A stretch of 20,851 nt of DNA. Source: Natronospira elongata (GTDB lineage: Bacteria > Pseudomonadota > Gammaproteobacteria > Natronospirales > Natronospiraceae). The position numbers and the translations under genes were made by a program. Positions within the stretch are counted from its first letter, which is position 1; each line of letters begins with the position of its first letter. A model generated the notes under the pieces. The model saw nothing but the letters and a program-made list of their open reading frames with translations, was not told the DNA's origin and did not search any database. The stretch spans positions 1 to 20,851 of the forward strand of contig NZ_JAYGII010000034.1 of NCBI RefSeq assembly GCF_034931365.1, written 5' to 3'. Positions 1 through 6,601 of this stretch are shown one piece after another.

Positions 1-990
1 CCCTACATCACCAAGAAGATCCCGCCCGCCCTGGTGGCCATCGTCTCCCTGACCGCCGTGGCCTGGTTTGTTGATGTGCCCTTCAATACCGTGGGTGGCA
101 TGGGTGAGCTGCCCGATGGCGCACCCTTCTTCCACCTCCCCAATGTGCCCTTTACATTGGAAACCCTGATGATCATCCTGCCCACGGCCCTGACACTCAC
201 CATCGTTGGCCTGCTGGAATCCCTGCTCACCGCCTCCATCGTGGATGACCTGACCGACACCCCCAGCAAAAAGAACAAGGAAAGCCGGGGCCAGGGCATC
301 GGTAACATCGTCAGCGGCTTCTTCGGTGGCATGGCCGGCTGCGCCATGATTGGCCAGTCCATCATCAATGTAAAATCCGGCGGGCGCGGGCGCCTCTCCT
401 CCCTGGCCGCCGGGGTCTATCTGCTTTTCTTTATTCTGGTCCTGGGCGATCTGGTCTCCATGATCCCCATGCCCGCCCTGGTGGCGGTCATGATCATGGT
501 GGCCATCGGCACCTTCGACTGGAGCTCCTTCGGGATGCTGAGAAAGATGCCCCGCACCGACGCCCTGGTGCTCATTGTTACTGTCGCCACGGTGGTCATC
601 ACCCATGACCTGGCCAAGGGTGTGTTCGCCGGCGTGCTCATGAGCGCGATCTTCTTCGTTCGCAAACTGGCCCGCCAGATCCAGGTCGAGGCCATCGACA
701 GCGATACCGGACAACACCGCACTTACAAGGTCCGCGGCGTGCTGTTCTTCGTGGCGGTAAACAACTTCATGAAGGGCTTCGACGCCGACAACCCCATCCC
801 GAATGTCACCATCGACCTGAGTACCGCCACCCTCTGGGACAGCTCAGCCGTGGGCGCGGTGGACAAGATCGTCGGCAAGCTTCGCCGCAACGGCAAGACC
901 GTGGAGGTCATCCACCCGGAAGGACAAGGCTCGGAGATGATGGACAAGCTGGCGGCCTATGATCAGGCCGGGGGCGGCAGTGGGCACTAA
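1..990 (+). CDS. SulP family anion transporter with STAS domain, 5' end outside window
   Basis: The reading frame is open from the first base, so the gene begins upstream; about 329 C-terminal residues are visible out of some 500-580 usual for the family. SulP proteins are inner-membrane transporters of sulfate, bicarbonate or related anions. Seen here are several hydrophobic helices, a conserved loop (KNKESRGQGIGNIVSGFFGG and the following AMIGQSIINVKSGGRGRLS), and a cytoplasmic C-terminal STAS domain at about 720-960 with the DSSAVGAVDK signature. The loop type resembles SulP members annotated as bicarbonate or sulfate carriers; the substrate cannot be decided. The TAA stop interlocks with the TAG stop of the convergent FMN reductase gene by 4 bases, and no terminator is evident there. 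Confidence 0.9.
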   Translation, partial: PYITKKIPPALVAIVSLTAVAWFVDVPFNTVGGMGELPDGAPFFHLPNVPFTLETLMIILPTALTLTIVGLLESLLTASIVDDLTDTPSKKNKESRGQGIGNIVSGFFGGMAGCAMIGQSIINVKSGGRGRLSSLAAGVYLLFFILVLGDLVSMIPMPALVAVMIMVAIGTFDWSSFGMLRKMPRTDALVLIVTVATVVITHDLAKGVFAGVLMSAIFFVRKLARQIQVEAIDSDTGQHRTYKVRGVLFFVAVNNFMKGFDADNPIPNVTIDLSTATLWDSSAVGAVDKIVGKLRRNGKTVEVIHPEGQGSEMMDKLAAYDQAGGGSGH

Positions 991-1640
991 GGGGCATTGC
1001 GCTGGGATGGATTACGCTGGAAAGCCGGTGCATCCGAGGCCGGGTCCCGGCGATCCCACTGGGCCTGGCAGGCCTCGGCCCACCACGCGAGCTGCGAGAA
1101 CGTCCGGCCAAAGTAGCCGGACCAGGCCTCGCCATCCTCTCCTGCCGCAAAGTCTCCGTCTTCGGTCAGGGCTTCACCCGCCCGGGGCACATGAATCATG
1201 GCGGAAACGGGCAGACAGCCCAGCTCCGAGAGAAAGGCGCGCATGGCCACGGCGGCCCGGGTTCCGCCCCATTGGCCCGCCGAGTAACTGACGATCGCGC
1301 TAGGCCGGTAGGAGAACAGCGAACTGCCGAAATGATTGAGCAGATCGGCCAACGCCGGGCTCATGGAATGATTGTATTCCGGGCTGATCATTACATAGCC
1401 GTCCGCCGAACGAATCTGCCCGGCCAGGGCATCCAGCGCCTCCGGCACCCGCCCCTTGGGATAACTGAAATGGGGTCGGAAGTTTTCCTCTCTCGGCACC
1501 GTCAGGGGGTCCACAAGCGTTGTCCTGACACCGCTTTCCTCAAGCAAGCGCAGGCAAGCCTGGGCCACCCGCCACCCCAGGCGAGTCGGTCGCGGCGCGC
1601 CTTCCGTGCGGGTGGAACCAAGAAACACCAGATAATGCAT
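987..1640 (-). CDS. NADPH-dependent FMN reductase family flavoprotein
   Basis: Flavodoxin-fold protein of 217 residues. The N-terminal beta strand and phosphate-binding loop read YLVFLGSTRTEG. The central SPEYNHSMSPALADLLNHF segment is the family signature that packs on FMN, and GQWGGTRAA follows. Such proteins use NAD(P)H to reduce flavin, quinones or metal species. It is the last gene of the leftward ars operon, 64 nt after arsC, the position where arsH is often found; it may be an arsenic-linked reductase but is not a clear ArsH. ATG at 1640 is preferred over GTG at 1643 because a GGAG box lies 6 nt upstream of the ATG. The C-terminal 30 residues are polar and probably disordered. Confidence 0.85.
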   Translation of the reverse strand: MHYLVFLGSTRTEGAPRPTRLGWRVAQACLRLLEESGVRTTLVDPLTVPREENFRPHFSYPKGRVPEALDALAGQIRSADGYVMISPEYNHSMSPALADLLNHFGSSLFSYRPSAIVSYSAGQWGGTRAAVAMRAFLSELGCLPVSAMIHVPRAGEALTEDGDFAAGEDGEAWSGYFGRTFSQLAWWAEACQAQWDRRDPASDAPAFQRNPSQRNAP

Positions 1641-1704
1641 CACCTTCTCCCATGATTTTCCAAAACGGTGCCCGGAGACAGCCGCCCCATCAGTGGGCGC
1701 CTAC

Positions 1705-2121
1705 TCAAGCGAAAGTCTCGCTGATCCGCTCACGGAGTGCATCCCTCACCGCCCGGAAAGGCGCAAGATCGTCGGGCCCGGCGCGATCGCCGGCCGGGTC
1801 GGGAAATGGCCAGTGACGGCGGGTAAAATCACCCATGGCCACCGGGCAGACTTCGTCCGCGCACAGGGTCACCACCTGATCGAAATCGGCCAGGCGTATC
1901 TCGTCCACGGACTTGGAATGATGGTGTTGGATGTCGATGCCTTGCTCCGCCATCACCGCAACGGCCCGAGGATCAAGCTGGCCCGGGCTCGATCCTGCCG
2001 AGGCAATACGGACTGTCTCGGGTAACAGCGCCCGTGCCAACCCCTCCGCCATTTGGCTGCGGGCGGCATTGGCCACGCAGAGGAAGAGGATGCCCCGAGG
2101 CTTGGATTTTGAATCAGGCAT
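1705..2121 (-). CDS. arsC: Arsenate reductase, low-molecular-weight phosphatase type
   Basis: 138-residue cytoplasmic enzyme that reduces arsenate to arsenite for export. The catalytic P-loop is CVANAARS with Cys15 and Arg21 (CX5R). Cys87 and Cys92 (TLCADEVCPV) are the candidate cysteines for the disulfide relay used by thioredoxin-coupled ArsC. The HWPFPDPA motif carries the general-acid Asp108. The relay cysteines are five apart, closer than the seven of the Staphylococcus aureus enzyme. The ATG at 2121 overlaps the 3' end of the exporter gene by 8 bases, implying coupled translation; an in-frame extension upstream would lie entirely inside the exporter gene and carries no family homology. 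This product feeds arsenite to the ACR3 pump encoded just before it. Confidence 0.92.
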   Translation of the reverse strand: MPDSKSKPRGILFLCVANAARSQMAEGLARALLPETVRIASAGSSPGQLDPRAVAVMAEQGIDIQHHHSKSVDEIRLADFDQVVTLCADEVCPVAMGDFTRRHWPFPDPAGDRAGPDDLAPFRAVRDALRERISETFA

Positions 2122-3241
2122 TGTCCTGGCCTCCTCCGGTCTCGCTGACCGTCCGGTTTCTATCCACCGCGCCACCGGTCCATTCTTCACCCGTGAACCA
2201 GCGACGCTTGAGCCACAATGCCACATTCACCAGGGCAATCAGCACCGGCACCTCCACCAGCGGGCCGATGATGGTTGCAAAGGCCACCGCCGAACCCAGG
2301 CCGAACGTGGCAATCGCCACGGCAATGGCCAGTTCGAAATTGTTGGAAGCGGCCGTGAAGGCCACCGCCGTGGTGCGCGGGTAATCCGCTGAGATGAGCC
2401 GGCCCATGAAAAAACTCACCATGAACATCACCACGAAATAGATGCCCAGGGGCAAGGCAATGCGCAGGGCATCCAGGGGCAGTTCCAGCACTGCCGAACC
2501 CTTGAGGCTGAACATCGCCATGATGGTCAATAACAACGCCACCAGGGTCAGCGGGCTGATGCGGGGAATGAAGCGGGACTCATACCACTCCCGTCCCCGC
2601 CGTTTCACCAGCCAGCGACGGGTCAGAAAACCGGCGGCAAAGGGAATGCCCAGATACACCAGCACCGCCTGGGCAATGGTGGCAAAACCCACGTCAATCA
2701 CCTGGCCTTCCAGGCCCACCCAGCCCGGCAGCACGGCCAGAAAGAACCAGGCATAGACACTGAAGAAAACCAACTGAAAGAGGCTGTTGAAGGCCACCAG
2801 GCCGGCCACATACTGATTGTTACCGCCCGCCAACTGATTCCAGACAATCACCATGGCAATGCAGCGGGCCAGGCCGATCAGAATCAGGCCGGTCATGTAC
2901 TCGGGATAATCCCGCAGGAAAATCACCGCCAGAGCAAACATCAGAACCGGCCCGATGACCCAGTTCTGCACCAGCGACAGGGTGAGCACCCGCCAATCTC
3001 GAAACACCTGGGGCAGCTCTTCATAACGCACCCGGGCCAGAGGCGGATACATCATCAGGATCAGCCCGATGGCGATGGGAATATTGGTATTACCCACGCT
3101 CATGGCATCCAGTGTCGCGGGCAGATCGCCAAACACCGTCCCCAGAGCCACCCCCACGGCCATGGCCAGGAAGATCCAGACGGTCAGGTAGCGGTCCAGC
3201 CACCCCATGCGCTTGCTGACAGACGCTTGACCTTCATCCAT
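2114..3241 (-). CDS. acr3: ACR3 family arsenite efflux transporter
   Basis: 375-residue inner-membrane exporter of arsenite/antimonite with about ten hydrophobic helices. Diagnostic segments include WVIGPVLMFALAVIFL and GLILIGLARCIAMVIVWN; the latter contains the conserved cysteine implicated in arsenite transport in ACR3 proteins. The C-terminal TAASNNFELAIAVAIATFG segment is also typical. It follows arsR on the same strand but is separated from it by an intrinsic terminator and its own operator-like dyad, so it probably has its own promoter. The start could be GTG at 3244 or ATG at 3241; ATG is chosen, with a GGAGA box 10 nt upstream. It overlaps arsC by 8 bases. Confidence 0.94.
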   Translation of the reverse strand: MDEGQASVSKRMGWLDRYLTVWIFLAMAVGVALGTVFGDLPATLDAMSVGNTNIPIAIGLILMMYPPLARVRYEELPQVFRDWRVLTLSLVQNWVIGPVLMFALAVIFLRDYPEYMTGLILIGLARCIAMVIVWNQLAGGNNQYVAGLVAFNSLFQLVFFSVYAWFFLAVLPGWVGLEGQVIDVGFATIAQAVLVYLGIPFAAGFLTRRWLVKRRGREWYESRFIPRISPLTLVALLLTIMAMFSLKGSAVLELPLDALRIALPLGIYFVVMFMVSFFMGRLISADYPRTTAVAFTAASNNFELAIAVAIATFGLGSAVAFATIIGPLVEVPVLIALVNVALWLKRRWFTGEEWTGGAVDRNRTVSETGGGQDNA

Positions 3242-3270
3242 CACAACGGTTTCTCCACATTAATTCGTTT

Positions 3271-3286
3271 ATCGTCGATTTACGAT
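3271..3286. promoter_or_regulatory. Putative ArsR operator upstream of acr3
   Basis: The sequence ATCGTCGATTTACGAT is an inverted repeat with arms ATCGT and ACGAT. A near-identical dyad occurs upstream of arsR at 3659-3674 (consensus ATCGTCGAWTNRCGAT). Its position 30 nt upstream of the exporter start fits repression by the ArsR encoded next door. No convincing -35/-10 pair was found for acr3 itself. Confidence 0.6.
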
Positions 3287-3296
3287 TGTCGCTTGA

Positions 3297-3329
3297 TAAA
3301 AAAAACAGCCCCGGCTTTCACAGGCTGTT
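3297..3329 (-). terminator. Intrinsic terminator after arsR
   Basis: Arms AACAGCC (3304-3310) and GGCTGTT (3323-3329) form a 7-bp stem, followed on the minus strand by a run of about eight T (3298-3305 are all A on the plus strand). The arsR stop codon at 3318-3320 lies inside the loop. It would limit read-through from arsR into acr3. Confidence 0.7.
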
Positions 3330-3632
3330 CAACAAATCCCGCAGGCGGGCCATGGCCTCTGGCTTCGGCCGATAACAGGTCCGGGGCGGCTGGGGCTCGG
3401 CCTCGATCAACCCGGCCTCGCGCAGAATCCGCAGATGTTCAGAGACCGTGGACTGCGCCAAGCCCACTGATTCCACCAGCTCCGCGCTGATGCACTCCCG
3501 GCGTCCGGCAATCTGGCGCAACAGCTTGACCCGGGCCGGATGCCCCAGCGCCCGGGCATATCCGGCCAGGGCCTCGTCCCGACCCTCCGGCGTCAGATCC
3601 AGATTGTCCGGGTGCTCACAGCAATCTTTCAT
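3318..3632 (-). CDS. arsR: ArsR/SmtB family arsenic-responsive repressor
   Basis: 104-residue winged helix-turn-helix repressor; the recognition helix region is SVGLAQSTVSEHLRILREAGLI and the wing follows. Binding of As(III) releases such repressors from DNA. The thiols are arranged as an N-terminal Cys4-Cys5 pair plus Cys47 (one more Cys at the C-terminal wing), much like Corynebacterium glutamicum ArsR1 (Cys15, Cys16, Cys55) and unlike the CVC site in helix 4 of E. coli ArsR. It heads the leftward ars cluster. A strong promoter with an overlapping dyad lies upstream, so autorepression is likely. The ATG at 3632 has a weak GGAA box 7 nt upstream. Confidence 0.93.
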   Translation of the reverse strand: MKDCCEHPDNLDLTPEGRDEALAGYARALGHPARVKLLRQIAGRRECISAELVESVGLAQSTVSEHLRILREAGLIEAEPQPPRTCYRPKPEAMARLRDLLNSL

Positions 3633-3658
3633 GGCGCATTTCCAGGCACGATCCGTTA

Positions 3659-3701
3659 ATCGTCGAATGGCGATTATAATGCAAATGAGCGTTTGCGTAA
3701 A
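3659..3701 (-). promoter_or_regulatory. arsR promoter with overlapping ArsR operator
   Basis: Read on the minus strand, TTTACG (3696-3701) and a perfect TATAAT (3673-3678) are separated by 17 bp. The dyad ATCGTCGAATGGCGAT (3659-3674) overlaps the downstream edge of the -10 box and matches the dyad at 3271-3286. This arrangement fits repression by steric block. Confidence 0.75.
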
Positions 3702-3734
3702 ACCATGTCAGGGCCATTCCGTGGCGCGCCCGGT

Positions 3735-4316
3735 CTAGGGCTTTCCGAATCGCCGGCGATACTCGAGGACCTCCCCGTTGGCACTGGCCTCGATGTGGCA
3801 GCAATCCAGGATGGCTTCCCGGAGCATGGCGCGGCCCCGGGCCATGCGGCTTTTGATGGCCGAGGGCGTGAGGCCGAGTTCACGACTGAGCTGTGCGCCG
3901 GACTTGCCTTCCAGAGTCGTCGCGTACATCACCTGGCGGTACTTGGGCGGCAGACCGTTGATGAAGGGGATCAGGCAGGCGGCCATTTCCTGCTCCGCCT
4001 GGTTATGGCCCGGCCCATCGTCGGCCAGATCGACCGGCAGCGCTTCCGTGGGACGGGCCCGGCGATAATGATCCGTCAGGGCGTTGGCCGCAATGGTCCG
4101 CAGCCAGGCGGGCAGATTGCTCGGGCGTGCGCCCCGATCCAGGGCGTCGAGAGCCTTCAGGAAAACCTCGTGCAGCAGATCCTCGGCCACGACCGGCTCA
4201 CTGAGCTTGCTCCTGAGAAACGCCAGCAACCCCTCCCGAAAACGTGGGTAAGCGGCGGCCAGCTCACGGCTGGCCGCCCTGCTTCGGTCTGTCTGCTTCC
4301 GGCTTTCATCACTCAT
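3735..4316 (-). CDS. sigZ: SigZ-like ECF RNA polymerase sigma factor
   Basis: 193-residue group-4 sigma factor. Region 2 is at about residues 20-85 (FLRSKLSEPVVAEDLLHEVF, then WLRTIAANALTDHYRR). Region 4 is at about 120-170 (LPPKYRQVMYATTLEGKSG, then a helix-turn-helix ending in IKSRMARGRAMLREAI). The tail DCCHIEASANGEVLEYRRR is the conserved C-terminal extension seen in proteins annotated SigZ; the paired Cys and His could be a metal or redox site, which is inference. It lies 7 nt after the ArsI-like gene on the same strand, and its GAGG box sits within that gene's end, so the two are probably one operon. No anti-sigma gene is adjacent. The symbol is by family resemblance only. Confidence 0.85.
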   Translation of the reverse strand: MSDESRKQTDRSRAASRELAAAYPRFREGLLAFLRSKLSEPVVAEDLLHEVFLKALDALDRGARPSNLPAWLRTIAANALTDHYRRARPTEALPVDLADDGPGHNQAEQEMAACLIPFINGLPPKYRQVMYATTLEGKSGAQLSRELGLTPSAIKSRMARGRAMLREAILDCCHIEASANGEVLEYRRRFGKP

Positions 4317-4323
4317 GACAGCC

Positions 4324-4788
4324 TCAGCCACAACCACAACCACAACCCGCCCGGCGGGTCCGGACCTGCTCAGCGCCAGCCGCCTCCCCAATCAACTCCA
4401 CCGGGCCATGGTCGCCATATTGCTCGGCATCACCAATAGTCAGAAAATGCTCCCAGGCCACCCCCTGGGGATCCACGCTCCAATGCTTCTCACTCTGTGC
4501 ATAGCAACAGGTCGTCTGCCCCTCGTCAATCAGGCCATCCGCATTGGCCGTCTCGGCCCGGGCACGCAACTCGGCCAGCTCTTCCTGAGAATCCACCTGG
4601 ATGCCCAGATGGCTGACCCCCGGCTCCCCGCAGCGACTGGAAATCGCGAAGTTGACCCGCGGCTCCTCCAGCATCCACTTGGCGTATCCAGACTCCTCCT
4701 TCGTCGGCCCCGAACCGAACAGGGCCGTGTAATAGCGAATACTCTTCTCCAGATCACTGACCCCGACATGGACATGCAGGCGTTTCAT
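4324..4788 (-). CDS. arsI: ArsI/CadI-like VOC family metal-resistance protein
   Basis: 154-residue vicinal-oxygen-chelate (glyoxalase fold) protein. It has the motif TTCCYAQSEKHW with vicinal Cys94-Cys95, plus His5/His7, His60 and Glu113 at positions expected for the Fe(II) site of ArsI carbon-arsenic lyases. ArsI breaks the C-As bond of trivalent methylarsenicals or aromatic arsenicals; the related CadI is cadmium-induced. Location beside arsR-acr3-arsC favours an arsenic role. The protein ends in CGCGCG, an unusual Cys/Gly tail encoded by three TGTGGN codon pairs. ATG at 4788 is chosen because AGGAG lies 7 nt upstream. It is followed 7 nt later by the sigma factor gene. Confidence 0.85.
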   Translation of the reverse strand: MKRLHVHVGVSDLEKSIRYYTALFGSGPTKEESGYAKWMLEEPRVNFAISSRCGEPGVSHLGIQVDSQEELAELRARAETANADGLIDEGQTTCCYAQSEKHWSVDPQGVAWEHFLTIGDAEQYGDHGPVELIGEAAGAEQVRTRRAGCGCGCG

Positions 4789-4815
4789 GGCGTGCTCCTC
4801 TTGCAGTTCAACTTG

Positions 4816-4847
4816 TATATACCCGATCGCTCGGGCTCTATTCCCAA
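4816..4847 (-). promoter_or_regulatory. Putative promoter with dyad in a long spacer, upstream of arsI-like gene
   Basis: On the minus strand TTGGGA (4842-4847) and TATATA (4816-4821) are separated by 20 bp, and the spacer contains the perfect inverted repeat CCCGA-GCGA-TCGGG (4822-4835). Long spacers with a central dyad are typical of MerR-type regulated promoters; no MerR gene is in the window, so the regulator is unknown. The -10 box lies about 28 nt upstream of the start codon. Confidence 0.4.
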
Positions 4848-4985
4848 TGACGCAGGAAGGGCTGAATGGTCGCAAAATGATGCACCGCTGGCGGTGGATG
4901 GTCTCGCAATAAGGTGGGGGTCTTGGTGCTTTTCTGGCTCGATAGATCGGGATTCTTGTTGACGCCTGACGGCGGGAGGAGGAGC

Positions 4986-4997
4986 ATGAATCGGTGA
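4986..4997 (+). other. Possible three-codon leader ORF (Met-Asn-Arg-stop)
   Basis: A very strong ribosome-binding sequence, GGGAGGAGGAGC, immediately precedes ATG AAT CGG TGA. The mini-ORF ends 45 nt before the start of the zinc peptidase gene and is in frame with it. It could modulate translation of that gene or be a remnant of an older start; only the sequence arrangement is observed. Confidence 0.3.
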
Positions 4998-5042
4998 TTG
5001 ATTCCGCTCCGTACTGCACGATCAATCAGGAGTCCTCGCCAA

Positions 5043-6008
5043 ATGCGTGTCTTTGCCAATCCGGTCGGTGCCGGCCAGCTCTGGTTCGACAATCTCGCCA
5101 CCAACGACGGAACGCCTGTCGCCTATGATCCCCAGGCCCGTGCCTTCGTGGTCATGCCACCCTTCTGTGCCAACCGGGAGCGCATCGGCTGCAACTGGAT
5201 CGCACCGGAACAGGGGGCTTTCTGCCGCTCCTGCGCCATGACCGCCCTGGCCCCGGACCCCGGCATCCCCAACGCCATTCCCAACTGGGCCCAAACCGAG
5301 GTCGCCAAGCGTTGGGTGCTGGACAATCTTGGTCGCTGGCACTGGTTCCGGCCGGAAGACCCGGGCACCCGCCCGGTTTTTCACCTGCTCGCCGAAGGGC
5401 CGACACCGGTCCCCATGGGGCACGCGGAGGGCGTGGTGACCGTCAGTGTCGCCGAGATGGATCCGGTTCTGGTGACGGCTCGCCGCCAGGCACTGGAAGA
5501 ACCCTATCGCACCATGATCGGGCATATGCGCCATGAAATTGCGCACATGCTGTGGTGGCGCTTGAGTCTGCGAGACGACTTTCTCGACGCTTTCCGTGCC
5601 ATGTTCGGGGACGAGCGCGCGGACTACCAGACAGCTCTCCAGAACCACTACGAGAACGGCCCACCAGCAGACTGGCGGACGCGCTTCCTGACCACCTACG
5701 CCTCTTCACACCCCCATGAGGACTGGGCCGAGACGGCTGCACACCTGCTGCATCTGACAGATATTGTCGATAGTTTCGTTGCGGCGGGCCTGTCTTCACC
5801 GGAGCTGCCGGGCCAGAACTGGGATCCCTATTCGGAACCGAACCCCTATCGCCTGATCCATGTTGCGGCCACCCTCACAATCGGGGTCAATCACATCAAT
5901 CGATCGATGGGCCTCTCGGATCTTTACCCCTTCGTTCACTCAAAAGCCGCGCTCGAGAAACTCGCCTTCGTACACGACTGGTTACGCCGCGGCGCTCAGG
6001 GCCTCTGA
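5043..6008 (+). CDS. Putative zinc-binding metallopeptidase (Peptidase_Mx/DUF2248-like)
   Basis: 321-residue protein. Residues 164-168 are HEIAH, the HExxH zinc-protease motif, within GHMRHEIAHMLWW. EDWAETAAHLLHLTD further on contains the conserved downstream acidic and His residues of this family. The N-terminus is a zinc-ribbon region, but only the second Cys set remains (Cys42, Cys50, Cys61, Cys64); the first two CxxC pairs usual in relatives appear as NPVG and LATN. Substrate and role are unknown. ATG at 5043 is chosen: AGGAG lies 10 nt upstream and family members start at this point; a TTG at 4998 would add an unsupported 15-residue extension. It is divergent from the ArsI-like/sigma factor pair. 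Confidence 0.8.
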   Translation: MRVFANPVGAGQLWFDNLATNDGTPVAYDPQARAFVVMPPFCANRERIGCNWIAPEQGAFCRSCAMTALAPDPGIPNAIPNWAQTEVAKRWVLDNLGRWHWFRPEDPGTRPVFHLLAEGPTPVPMGHAEGVVTVSVAEMDPVLVTARRQALEEPYRTMIGHMRHEIAHMLWWRLSLRDDFLDAFRAMFGDERADYQTALQNHYENGPPADWRTRFLTTYASSHPHEDWAETAAHLLHLTDIVDSFVAAGLSSPELPGQNWDPYSEPNPYRLIHVAATLTIGVNHINRSMGLSDLYPFVHSKAALEKLAFVHDWLRRGAQGL

Positions 6009-6036
6009 CCGAGCCGGAATGTAATGGGCGCAGCCA

Positions 6037-6123
6037 AGGGCCCATTCCACCCGTGTTCACATCCAAAGAAACCCACGAACAGGCGCTTGCCGTTGATTCG
6101 GGACCTGGGTGTCTGGGTTGTTA
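6037..6123 (+). repeat. Degenerate transposase-tail repeat ending in a GGGAGGTGGGTGTCT-like motif
   Basis: This stretch aligns with 9239-9327: shared blocks include CATTCCACCCG, CCAAAGAAACC and a terminal GGTGTCT followed by GGTTGTT. It belongs to the repeat family associated with the transposase at 11925-12929. Just before it, AATGGGC (6023-6029) and GCCCATT (6040-6046) form a 7-bp hairpin without a T-run, so it is not a clear terminator. The repeat separates the zinc peptidase gene from the toxin-antitoxin pair. Confidence 0.6.
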
Positions 6124-6165
6124 AGGCGCCGAGGCCGGGGCCACTACGCCCCGTGAAGAGAGAAT

Positions 6166-6209
6166 TCGCCAAAAGGCGATAAATCGTCTATATTTAGCCA
6201 AATGGCGAA
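6166..6209 (+). promoter_or_regulatory. Toxin-antitoxin promoter with two palindromes
   Basis: TCGCC-AAAA-GGCGA (6166-6179) and GCCAAATGGC (6197-6206, extended to about 6194-6209) flank a TATATT -10 box at 6189-6194. The -35 would overlap the first palindrome. Both share the core GCCAAANGGC, as expected for two binding sites of the antitoxin or toxin-antitoxin complex in autoregulation. Confidence 0.6.
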
Positions 6210-6226
6210 TATCGCAGGAGTGTCCC

Positions 6227-6601
6227 ATGGGGAACATACGCCATAGCACGGCAAGCGATGGTCGGCTCGTCACAACGGCGTTTCTTCGGGCGGCGAAGAT
6301 TCTTGGGCTCGATAAAAAACGAATGGCCCAGGTCATTGGCGTGGGCGAACGCACCCTGGACCGAATGAGGTCTGGGGATAAGACCCTAAAGCCGGATTCC
6401 AAGGAATGGGAGCTGGCCTTGGCACTCATTCGCCTGTATCGCAGCCTGGATGCTGTATGTGCGTCCGATGAGAAGGTGGTGCGCCAGTGGATGCAGAACC
6501 CCAACAAGGACCTGGATGCCGTTCCGGCGGAGCGCATTGTCTCCATTGAAGGTTTGATGTCGACGGTGGATTATGTGGACGCCTACCGAGCTCCGGGCTA
6601 A
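6227..6601 (+). CDS. Xre/MbcA/ParS-type antitoxin
   Basis: 124-residue protein with an N-terminal helix-turn-helix (about residues 20-50, FLRAAKILGLDKKRMAQVIG then ERTLDRMRSG). A C-terminal domain carries the family pattern of a trailing segment ending in EGLMSTVDYVDAYRAPG. In this family the C-terminus plugs the active site of the cognate RES-domain toxin while the N-terminus binds the operon promoter. The start has AGGAG 6 nt upstream. The last 29 bases overlap the toxin gene, and two palindromes lie in the promoter. Together these make a type II Xre-RES module. Confidence 0.85.
   Translation: MGNIRHSTASDGRLVTTAFLRAAKILGLDKKRMAQVIGVGERTLDRMRSGDKTLKPDSKEWELALALIRLYRSLDAVCASDEKVVRQWMQNPNKDLDAVPAERIVSIEGLMSTVDYVDAYRAPG

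Noticed and set aside
2122..2226. 35-residue N-terminal extension of ArsC
   Set aside because: It lies wholly inside the exporter gene in another frame and the P-loop position fits the ATG at 2121.
4998..5042. TTG start extending the zinc peptidase by 15 residues
   Set aside because: Family members begin at the ATG at 5043, which has an AGGAG box; the extension has no homology.
5022..5648. Long open frame antisense to the zinc peptidase gene
   Set aside because: High-GC shadow frame with no recognisable domain; the plus strand encodes the HExxH protein.
6023..6046. Hairpin AATGGGC/GCCCATT as a terminator for the zinc peptidase gene
   Set aside because: Stem is only 7 bp and no T-run follows; it is more likely part of the repeat or fortuitous.
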